Notes under the pieces: generated by a model | Seen by the model: only the letters and a program-made list of their open reading frames with translations | Database searches by the model: none | Told to the model about the DNA's origin: nothing | In this document: piece by piece, positions 57,173 to 64,000 of the stretch | Position numbering within the stretch: the first letter of the stretch is position 1 | Layout: each line of letters starts with the position of its first letter | Assembly: GCF_029309835.1 (NCBI RefSeq) | Contig: NZ_JARJHL010000017.1 | Coordinates: 124,001-188,000, forward strand | Reading direction: 5' to 3' | Length of the DNA stretch: 64,000 nt | Source: Paracoccus sp. DMF-8 | Lineage (GTDB): Bacteria > Pseudomonadota > Alphaproteobacteria > Rhodobacterales > Rhodobacteraceae | Made by a program: the position numbers and the translations under genes

Positions 57173-58029
57173 TCAGATGGCCAGCGGCCTCGCCCCGCCC
57201 TGTTTCAGCGCCGCGCGATAGGCGGCGGGGGTCAGCATCGTGCGCGCCTTGAAGACGCGGGTCAGGTGGCTTTGGCTGGCGAAACCGCAGGCGACGGCGA
57301 CCTCGATCAGGGGGCTGCGCCCGCGCAGCAGCAGCTTGGCGCGGTCGATGCGGCGGGTGGTGATCCAGTCCTGCAGCGTCATCCCGCGCGAAAGCCGAAA
57401 CATCCGGTGCAGGTGAAAGGGCGACAGATCGACGAGCCGCGCCAGATCGGCCAGCCGGATCGCGCCGTCCAGATGGGCCTCGATCCAGTCGTCGATGCGG
57501 TGCGACAGATGCGGGGCAAGGCCGCCCTTCAGCACGATCTGCCGCGCGCCAAGCCGGGCCAGCAGGTCGGCCAGCGCGATCTCTGCCGCCAGCCGGTCCT
57601 GTGCCTGCGCGGCGCGCGACAGGCCGGTCAGGGGGCAATCAGATGGGGCATGTCGACCAGCGTGACCTCTGGCAGGTCCAGACGCCGGGCGTCGCAATCA
57701 TGGATCTGCGCGAACCCGGCCTTCAGCGCATCGTCGGGCAGATACAGATGGACGAAACGATGGGCGGTCGTCACCTCCCATTCAGAGCTGTGGCCCCTGG
57801 GCATGATGCAGATCGCGCCGGGAAAGCCCGTGCAGTCACGGCGGTCGACCCGGCGCGTGCCCGCGCCACCCGCCAGATACAGGCTGAAGACATTGTCGCT
57901 GGCGCGCTGGTAGCTGACCCGGTCGCTCTGGTTTTCCCAGACCGCGACCGCCTGCCCTGCGCCCAGATCAAGCTGGGCGGTCGCGCGCGCCGCCGATGAA
58001 CTGCCCAAGACATCGCGTATAGAGCCCAT
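57173..58029 (-). pseudogene. AraC-family regulator, one frameshift
   Basis: About 285 residues repaired, from MGSIRDVLGSSS (ATG 58029). Cupin-like sensor with PGAICIMPRGHSSEWEV, then double HTH (IRLADLARLVDLSPFHLHRMFRLSRGMTLQDWI and IEVAVACGFASQSHLTRVFKARTMLTPAAYR). One C is missing in the run at 57636-57641 (IAP|LTGLSRAA). Divergent from the EamA exporter, which it may control. Confidence 0.85.
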
Positions 58030-58151
58030 GGCCCATTCTTGCCCCTTGATCGTCAACCGACAATAGGCCCGCGCCATTCCACCGCAAGATCGTGCAACGC
58101 CGCCGCGCCGCGCCGGGCTAGACACGGGGCGCAGCCAACAAGGTGACCGCC

Positions 58152-59039
58152 ATGATGACCACACCCGCCCTGTTCATTTCGACCGTGCTGATCTGGGGCA
58201 CGACCCGGATCGCCATCGCCGCGCAGGTGGGCGATGCGCCCATCGCCGTGTCGGTGTTCTACCGCTTTGCCGTGGCGGGTGTGGTCATGGTGGCGGGGCT
58301 GGCGCTGGTCGGGCGGCTGAAGCGCCCGGTCGCATGGCGTTTCGTGCTGGTGCAGGCGCTGTGCCTGTTCTGCATGAATTTCATGGCGCTTTATACCGCG
58401 ACCTCGCTGATCCCGTCAGGGCTGGTTTCGGTCATCTTTTCGCTGGCCTCGATCTTCAACGCGGTCAATGCGCGGCTGTTTTTCGGCGACAGGATCAGCC
58501 GCCAGACGGTGCTGGCGGGTGGGCTGGGGGTCATCGGGCTGGTCGGGTTGTTCTGGCACGATCTGGCCGTGACGCTGAACCCCGACACGCTGCGGGGGAT
58601 TGGCTGGGCGGTGCTGGGCACCTCGTTCTTTTCATGGGGCAACATGGCCTCGCGCCGGAATGCGATGCTGGGGGTGCCGCCGGTCACCGCGAATGCACTG
58701 GGGATGTGCATCGGGGCGCTGATCCTGCTGGCCGTTCTGGCGCTGCGCGGCCAGCCTCTGGTCGTGCCGCAGGTGCCGGATTACTGGGTCGCGCTGGCCT
58801 ATCTGTCGGTGATCGGCTCGGTTATCGGCTTCACCACCTATCTGGAGCTGGTGCGGCGCATCGGGCCCGCGCAGGCGGGCTATGCGACGGTGCTGTTCCC
58901 GGTCGTCGCGCTGACTGCCTCGACCCTGTTCGAGGGGTATGAATGGACCGCCGCCTCGGTCATCGGCATGGGTTTCGTCATCGCGGGCAATGCCGTGATG
59001 TTCCGGCGCAGCGCCCCGCCTCCGGTCCCCGCCAGATGA
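58152..59039 (+). CDS. EamA/DMT-family transporter
   Basis: 295 residues, ten predicted helices in two EamA repeats, starting MMTTPALFISTVLIWGTTRIAI. Exports or imports a small metabolite across the inner membrane. Just divergent from the AraC gene. Intact. Confidence 0.9.
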   Translation: MMTTPALFISTVLIWGTTRIAIAAQVGDAPIAVSVFYRFAVAGVVMVAGLALVGRLKRPVAWRFVLVQALCLFCMNFMALYTATSLIPSGLVSVIFSLASIFNAVNARLFFGDRISRQTVLAGGLGVIGLVGLFWHDLAVTLNPDTLRGIGWAVLGTSFFSWGNMASRRNAMLGVPPVTANALGMCIGALILLAVLALRGQPLVVPQVPDYWVALAYLSVIGSVIGFTTYLELVRRIGPAQAGYATVLFPVVALTASTLFEGYEWTAASVIGMGFVIAGNAVMFRRSAPPPVPAR

Positions 59040-59141
59040 GCCGGGGCCAGCGGATTGGCCCGATCAGGATCGCGCCCCTTGCCGGCAGGCGCATCGCCGG
59101 GCAGGGTTGCGCAAGAGAGCCGGAACAGATGGGCAGAGGCG

Positions 59142-60554
59142 ATGACGACCGCCAGCGACACGGGACATGACGCGCCCCGCAACGGCCGGGTGTCGTTCTG
59201 GTATGCCGATATCGGCGGGCTGCCCGACAGGCGCCCGCCGCTGCCCGGCGACCGGCAGGCGGACGTCTGCATCATCGGCGCGGGCTATACCGGGCTGTGG
59301 GCCGCCCGGTATCTGAAGGCCCTGCAGCCCGATCTGGATATCGCGGTGGTCGAGCGGGAATTCGCGGGCTTCGGCGCCTCGGGGCGCAATGGCGGCTGGC
59401 TGACGTCGGAGTTTTCATGGAACCGCGAACGCTATGCCGCCGCGACCTCGCGCCAGCAGGTGATCGCGCTGGAAACGGCCCTGCGCGACAGCGTGGCCGA
59501 GGTGATCGGCCTTGCCGATGCGCAAGGCATCGACGCGGATATCCGGCGCAATGATTGCATGATCCACGCCTGCGCGCCCGCCCAGTGGCAGCGGCTGCGG
59601 GATGACCATGCGCGTGAGCTTGGCTGGCAGGTGCCGGCAGACAGCCTGTCGCTGATCGGCGCGGCCGAGGCGCGGGCGCGGATCGACGTCGCCGGCAGCA
59701 TCGGCGCGCTGGTCCGCCATGGCACCGCCCGCATCCAGCCCGCGAAACTCGTGCGCGGGCTGGCGCGGGTGGTCGAGCGCGCGGGCGTGCGCATCTTCGA
59801 GGCGACCACGGTCACCCGGATCGACCCCGGCCGCGTGGTGACCGATCGCGGCACCCTGACCGCCCCGATCATCCTGCGCGCGACCGAAGGCTTCACCCCG
59901 ACCCTTGCCGGGCATCGCCGCGATCTGGTGCCGGTCAATTCCGCGATTGCCGTGACCCAACCCCTGCCCCGCGCGCTGTGGGACCGGATCGGCTGGCAGG
60001 GCTGCGAATTGCTGTCCGATGCCTCGCATCTCTATTCCTATGCGCAGCGCACGCGCGACGGGCGGATCGCGATGGGCGGGCGCGGCGTGCCCTATCGCTA
60101 TGGCTCGGGCATCGACGACCGGGGCCGGACGCAGGATGCGACCATCCGCCAGCTGCAGGACATGCTGCACCGTCTGCTGCCGCAGGTGCGGGGCCTGCGG
60201 CTGGATCATGTCTGGTGCGGCGTGCTGGGCGTGCCGCGCGACTGGTGCGCCAATGTCGCCTATGATCCGGGCAGCGGCATGGGCTGGGCGGGGGGCTATG
60301 TCGGCACGGGGGTTGCGGCCTCGAACCTTGCCGGGCGGGTGCTGGCCGATCTGGTGCTGGGCCGCGACACCGATCTGACGCGCCTTGCATGGGTCAACCG
60401 CACCGCCCGCCGGTGGCAGCCCGAGCCGCTGCGCTGGCTGGGCATCCATGCGATGTATCGCCTGTATCATCTGGCCGACCGGCAGGAACGCCGCGGCGAC
60501 GGGCGGCGCGGGTCTTGGCTGGCCGATCTGGCCGACCGGCTGACGGGGCGCTAG
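59142..60554 (+). CDS. DAO-family FAD-dependent oxidoreductase (PuuB-like)
   Basis: 470 residues. VCIIGAGYTGLWAARYLKALQPDLDIAVVE dinucleotide fold, FGASGRNGGWLTSEF flavin loop, and a C-terminal YVGTGVAASNLAGRVLADL. Similar to gamma-glutamylputrescine or glycine-type amine oxidases. Likely amine catabolism with the EamA exporter (inference). Its stop overlaps the end of the convergent gene by four bases. Confidence 0.88.
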   Translation: MTTASDTGHDAPRNGRVSFWYADIGGLPDRRPPLPGDRQADVCIIGAGYTGLWAARYLKALQPDLDIAVVEREFAGFGASGRNGGWLTSEFSWNRERYAAATSRQQVIALETALRDSVAEVIGLADAQGIDADIRRNDCMIHACAPAQWQRLRDDHARELGWQVPADSLSLIGAAEARARIDVAGSIGALVRHGTARIQPAKLVRGLARVVERAGVRIFEATTVTRIDPGRVVTDRGTLTAPIILRATEGFTPTLAGHRRDLVPVNSAIAVTQPLPRALWDRIGWQGCELLSDASHLYSYAQRTRDGRIAMGGRGVPYRYGSGIDDRGRTQDATIRQLQDMLHRLLPQVRGLRLDHVWCGVLGVPRDWCANVAYDPGSGMGWAGGYVGTGVAASNLAGRVLADLVLGRDTDLTRLAWVNRTARRWQPEPLRWLGIHAMYRLYHLADRQERRGDGRRGSWLADLADRLTGR

Positions 60555-61423
60555 TCGCGGTCGTCGGGCAGCGCGACCGGCTGCAATCGCAGCGCATCGC
60601 GTTGCCCCGTCACCCGCAGGTTCAGCCCGACATCCTGCGGCAAGGGCGCGCGGCCGATGGATTGCGCGCCGGGCAGTTCCAGCACCTCGGCATGGCCGGG
60701 ATCAGCGGCGCGGCGGATCAGCAGATAGCGTTCCGCGACATCGAAAAAGACCATGTCGATTTCAAAGACCGCATCGATGCGCCGCTCCTGCCCGCCATCG
60801 AAATCCTGCAGACGGTAATGCCCGTCACCATCGCTGTCCACCGACAGGCCATAGCGCCCGCTGTCCGAGATCACGATCACCGATCCGGCACCATCCTGAT
60901 CGGCAAACGGCACGCCGATATCCAGAACCGTAAAGCCCTCGCCGTCCAGAGAGGGGGCGAAAAAGCGTTTGCCATCGCAAGACATCTGGCTGCGCAGCGC
61001 GATGGTGTCCAGCAGATACGGTTCCGCCACGAAATCAACGGCGTAGAACGGGGCAAACGACTGCCGCGCCAGTTCGTGCAGCGCATCGTCCAGCACCAGA
61101 AGTTCCGCCTGATCGGTCAGAAAGGGCATCGCGGCCAGACAGGCGGTCTGCCCCGCGCCGGGCAGGAAACGCGCGCCCGGCACCACCTGCCGCAAGGCAC
61201 CGTCAGGGCCCAGCACGCGCGCATCCGCACCCTCCTGCACAACGATACAGCCGCCGCCGCAGGCCATCCACGCCGGGACGCCCGCAATGGCGCTGGCCGC
61301 CGGATCGGTGCAGCCGCGCAGTTGCGACGCCACCGGATCGGAACAGCCATCCGCAGGCGGCTGCGCGGCAGAGGGATCGGCAATCATCAGGCTTGCTCCT
61401 GCCAGAAGGGCCGCGAAGGCCAC
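60551..61423 (-). CDS. Exported hypothetical protein
   Basis: About 290 residues from a GTG at 61423, with signal peptide VAFAALLAGASLMIADPSAAQ; two Cys-rich N-terminal repeats (DGCSDPVASQLRGC, ACGGGCIVV) and beta-propeller-like strands with GQTACLAAMPFLTDQ, FDGGQERRID. Probably periplasmic. Follows the C39-like peptidase by 23 bases. Confidence 0.6.
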   Translation of the reverse strand: MAFAALLAGASLMIADPSAAQPPADGCSDPVASQLRGCTDPAASAIAGVPAWMACGGGCIVVQEGADARVLGPDGALRQVVPGARFLPGAGQTACLAAMPFLTDQAELLVLDDALHELARQSFAPFYAVDFVAEPYLLDTIALRSQMSCDGKRFFAPSLDGEGFTVLDIGVPFADQDGAGSVIVISDSGRYGLSVDSDGDGHYRLQDFDGGQERRIDAVFEIDMVFFDVAERYLLIRRAADPGHAEVLELPGAQSIGRAPLPQDVGLNLRVTGQRDALRLQPVALPDDRD

Positions 61424-61446
61424 GGCCTTGTTGATCGGATCGCGGC

Positions 61447-63090
61447 TCAGTTTTCGGCCTCGTCCTGACGGCGATAGGTGCCGGGATGCATTCTTTGCGC
61501 GATCTGTTCCACGGTCAGGGCCGTGGTCGGCTCGACGACGCTGGTCCATGCCTGCCCCTTCAATCTGAAATTGCCGCGATAGTCACCTTCGGTCCCGCCA
61601 TTGTAATAGACATGGCGGCCACGGTCGCCGGTCGGGCCGTTGCGTTCGTTTTCGACGGCGGAATATTTCGGGCTGCTGCCTTCGGCGACGCGCTGGTTCA
61701 GCCGCCGCATCGTCTGGCCGCCGGCGTCGATCACCCCATCCGCACCACGCCCCTGAAAGGCGCGGATCGCGGCAATCGTCGGGTCGTTCGGATCGTCGCC
61801 ATTGATCGCGGCACCCGGTTCGCCGGTATAATGCCGGGTGCGGATCAGCGCCTCCTGCACGGCGCGGACATCGGCGGGCGCATTCGCACCCCCTGCCCCG
61901 ACCGAGCCGGTCAGATCCAGCGTCCCATAGATGGAATCGACACTGGCCAGCGTGCCGTTCGGGTCGTTCAGGATCAGCCATTCGCTTTCGTCGTCATGTT
62001 TGACCACCGCCCCGATGACGATCATCACATGGCCATCCGTCGCATAGGTCGAGGTGACGACCGGCACGCCCTGCGCCACCCTGGCCGTGATACGATCCGC
62101 GTAACCGCTTGGGATCGTTTCGACATCCGCGTTCGAGGCGGGACCGTTGTTCACCGTGAACCCGCCCGCCCGATGCGCCTCGGACAGATCCGTCATGGCG
62201 CCGCGCAGGTTCGTCCAGTCCTGCCAGTGGCGCGGAAAGGCCCCCAGCCTGAAGCCTCGGGGATTGCGATCATAGGCTTTCTGCATCACGTCCAGCCGGT
62301 CCATCTCGGCGCGGGTCTCGGCACCGTCCGCGGCGGTGGCGACCGACTGGATGCCCCAATAGCGCGCCTGCATTTCGGCGGAACTGGGCATGCACAGAAC
62401 CGACCCGCTGGTCGTGACGCCATTCACCGTTTCGGATGCGTCGTTCTGGTTGCGATAGGGCACATCCAGCGACAGAGTCGCCATTTTCACGCTGACCCGG
62501 ACCTCTGGCGCGCCCTGACCCTGCGCCGGGACGCTGACCAGATCGGCGCCGCTGTAGCTGTCATCGAAATCCTTGTCACCGGGAAAGCCGCCCGCGCCCG
62601 AGCCGAACACATCCTGCACCTTGGGAATGAAATTCCGCGCCCGGCCCCCCGTCGCACGGCGCGCGGCCATGTCGATGCCGGTGATTTCAAGGGTGAATTC
62701 CTCGCGTTTCAGCCGCGCCGCCTGATTTTCATAGATCGCCTTGAGCCGGATGCGCCCGTCGCAGGCCGAAACCTGAGCGCGCAGCAGCCCCTGGGCATTG
62801 GTGCGCCCGACCAGCCGGCCATCCGCCTCGATCACGATCCCGCGCAGGGGCAAATCGCCCGCGCGCGTCGTCACGGTGACGGCAACCGCGACGGGGCAGC
62901 GCACGCGATCCCCCCCGACCTCGGCATCGGGCGCGGCGGCGACGGCCTGCGCGGTCCGGCGCGCATCGGCATTGCCGCCCGGCGCCTGCGCCCCCGTCCC
63001 TGCCCCACCCCCGCCAGAGGTGAACCGCGACAGCAACGCGCGCAGCGTATCGGCGATGCCCATCGGTTCGCTCATTGTTGCATCAACCAT
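61447..63090 (-). CDS. C39-like peptidase with peptidoglycan-binding-like domain
   Basis: 547 residues. Gly-rich linker (20-60), an Ig-like beta domain with CPVAVAVTVTTRAGDLPLRG (65-140), a C39-like papain-fold domain with Cys233 (SGSVLCMPSSAEM), His354 (TDGHVMIVIG) and Asp376 (ILNDPNGT), then a PG-binding-like repeat (PADVRAVQEALIRTRHYTGEPG...IAAIRAFQGR, ~395-470). No signal peptide, so export would need another route. Start 63090 overlaps the upstream stop; 63075 is possible. Confidence 0.72.
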   Translation of the reverse strand: MVDATMSEPMGIADTLRALLSRFTSGGGGAGTGAQAPGGNADARRTAQAVAAAPDAEVGGDRVRCPVAVAVTVTTRAGDLPLRGIVIEADGRLVGRTNAQGLLRAQVSACDGRIRLKAIYENQAARLKREEFTLEITGIDMAARRATGGRARNFIPKVQDVFGSGAGGFPGDKDFDDSYSGADLVSVPAQGQGAPEVRVSVKMATLSLDVPYRNQNDASETVNGVTTSGSVLCMPSSAEMQARYWGIQSVATAADGAETRAEMDRLDVMQKAYDRNPRGFRLGAFPRHWQDWTNLRGAMTDLSEAHRAGGFTVNNGPASNADVETIPSGYADRITARVAQGVPVVTSTYATDGHVMIVIGAVVKHDDESEWLILNDPNGTLASVDSIYGTLDLTGSVGAGGANAPADVRAVQEALIRTRHYTGEPGAAINGDDPNDPTIAAIRAFQGRGADGVIDAGGQTMRRLNQRVAEGSSPKYSAVENERNGPTGDRGRHVYYNGGTEGDYRGNFRLKGQAWTSVVEPTTALTVEQIAQRMHPGTYRRQDEAEN

Positions 63091-63853
63091 GCCTGTCCTC
63101 ACTTGGTGAGGGCTCGGAGGCCCAAATCCTGCGGATCGTTTCTGCCGCTGCGACCGACCGGGTGGCATCATCCTCGCCCTTGTTCACAAAGGCGCGGGAG
63201 AGATCGACATATCGGGCGTCATGGAAAAAATAGGCGCCCAGATGTAACGACAATACGGCAAAAATAACGGAAACGTCATAAGGCATGCGCTGCCGTTTGA
63301 CGTTTTGCATGACGTGTTCGGCAAAACCGTCCATGGCGCTGTCGCTGGCAACCGACGACCGGTCGGGCCAGGCCTCGGTCACGATCCGGGCGACGCGGCA
63401 CATATCCAGATTGCCGCCGGCTTCGATCGCGCGCAGACAACTGTCCAGCGCCACGGCGGGGTCATCGCATTCGACCCGCCCCATGCCCTGCCAGCGGTTG
63501 GCAAAAGGGGTAAAAGCCTCGGTATCGGGGGCAAGCGTGGCCGCGCCGCGTTCGTCCAGCCAGCCCGCGCGGGCCAGTTCGTGCCGGAAAAGCGGGTTTT
63601 GTTCAAAGGCATAGCCACACAGCACGCTATGCGACAGATAGCGCAGATGTTCGCGTTGCCGGACAATGCCAAGCGCCTGCGACCGGTCCAGACAGGCGCG
63701 GGCGAAATCGCGCCTTGGCTGCGCCGCAGCCAGCCACGGATCGTCGTCATAGGCAAAGCCCAGAAAGCTGATGGCATCGTCCAGATAGACCTCGGCCCGC
63801 TGTTCGCGCGCTTCCCGCTGCGCATAATGGGTCAGGATGTCATACAGCCTCAC
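63083..63853 (-). CDS. Hypothetical protein, all-helical
   Basis: 256 residues from a GTG. Starts MRLYDILTHYAQREAREQRAEVYLDDAISFLGFAYD; mostly helical with paired Trp/Tyr (WLAAAQPRRDFARACLDRSQALG). Resembles chaperone-like proteins in injection or secretion clusters only in general pattern. Overlaps both neighbours, so part of one operon. Function unknown. Confidence 0.65.
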   Translation of the reverse strand: MRLYDILTHYAQREAREQRAEVYLDDAISFLGFAYDDDPWLAAAQPRRDFARACLDRSQALGIVRQREHLRYLSHSVLCGYAFEQNPLFRHELARAGWLDERGAATLAPDTEAFTPFANRWQGMGRVECDDPAVALDSCLRAIEAGGNLDMCRVARIVTEAWPDRSSVASDSAMDGFAEHVMQNVKRQRMPYDVSVIFAVLSLHLGAYFFHDARYVDLSRAFVNKGEDDATRSVAAAETIRRIWASEPSPSEDRHG

Positions 63854-64000
63854 GCCATGGCCTCGCGCGGATCATCAAGCGGCTTCAGCCGGAGCGGTGG
63901 CGGATCAAACAGCAGGGGCGCAGAGGGCAATGTCGCGTCAGTGGCAGAAAGCCCGTCGTCAGGCGGTGGCGGGGCCAGAGGTGTCTGCGTCAGAGGCAGC
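63850..64000 (-). CDS. Partial gene, proline-rich C-terminus
   Basis: About 50 codons enter from the right edge: LPLTQTPLAPPPPDDGLSATD...LFDPPPLRLKPLDDPREAMA then TGA. Proline-rich tail. Its stop overlaps the GTG of the next gene. Identity cannot be told from this piece. Confidence 0.55.
   Translation of the reverse strand, partial: LPLTQTPLAPPPPDDGLSATDATLPSAPLLFDPPPLRLKPLDDPREAMA

Noticed and set aside
1..64000. CRISPR arrays, rRNA genes and ordinary tRNA genes
   Set aside because: No regularly spaced repeats, rRNA cores or complete cloverleaves were seen; the only tRNA-like object is at 37185-37268.

Overview
The window is GC-rich, densely coding chromosomal DNA that looks like a Paracoccus-type alphaproteobacterium (Rhodobacterales). 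Supporting signs are a MaoC-Pta fusion next to ackA, a DUF3141 protein and FabI; etfB-etfA followed by hbd; a twin-TM HIG1 protein; DUF2794; a dihydroorotase-like PyrC lacking metal ligands beside pyrB; and hairpin-rich intergenic repeats carrying GGGGGC-AGA-GCCCCC. No species-level claim is possible without a search.

Layout. 1-5.4 kb (minus): acyl-phosphate/acyl-CoA genes (ackA, maoC-pta, DUF3141 alpha/beta hydrolase, fabI). 5.5-12.7 kb: a GntR/FCD regulator divergent from a branched-chain-type ABC importer with a hydantoin/Asp-Glu racemase and a second, exported racemase-like protein; a perfect palindrome lies in the divergent promoter region. 12.7-21.9 kb: housekeeping and envelope genes (siderophore-interacting protein, lytic transglycosylase, ybaK, glsB-like, dapD, LOG family, rlmH, rsfS, mscS). 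22.2-25.9 kb: leuC, leuD and an exported EEP phosphatase-like protein. 26.7-30.8 kb: parC, an SDR, a HIG1 protein and a cobalamin adenosyltransferase. 30.9-38.5 kb: etfB-etfA and hbd, separated by a 4.7-kb Mu-like prophage remnant. 38.5-45.3 kb: plsY, pyrC', pyrB, and a cobA/DUF2478/TusA/AEC/crotonase run. 45.3-64 kb: small lipoproteins, TetR, a large surface-glycan transferase, a PcaQ-type LysR, an S33 hydrolase, an AcoR-type regulator divergent from an FAD monooxygenase, AraC, EamA, a DAO-type oxidase, and a partial cluster with a C39-like peptidase.

The most notable structure is the Mu-like remnant at 32649-37391. It starts TG, ends CA, has paired GTGTCAAAA-type end repeats at the same offset in each end, and is flanked by a perfect 5-bp duplication (ACCCC). 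Inside are an IS5-type element without a target duplication, a 5'-truncated gpT major head gene, a DUF2190-like gene, a gpI protease, a small HTH gene, a Mor-like gene, and a tRNA-like structure with no normal anticodon loop. The insertion split an intergenic repeat whose intact inverted copy lies after hbd.

Caution: about twenty genes, many of them core (etfA, etfB, leuC, pta), carry single-base frameshifts, two carry in-frame stops, and fabI seems to have lost its stop. One disruption per roughly 3 kb in conserved genes suggests indel-prone sequencing more than real decay. Coordinates of the broken genes below span the inferred intact reading frame.
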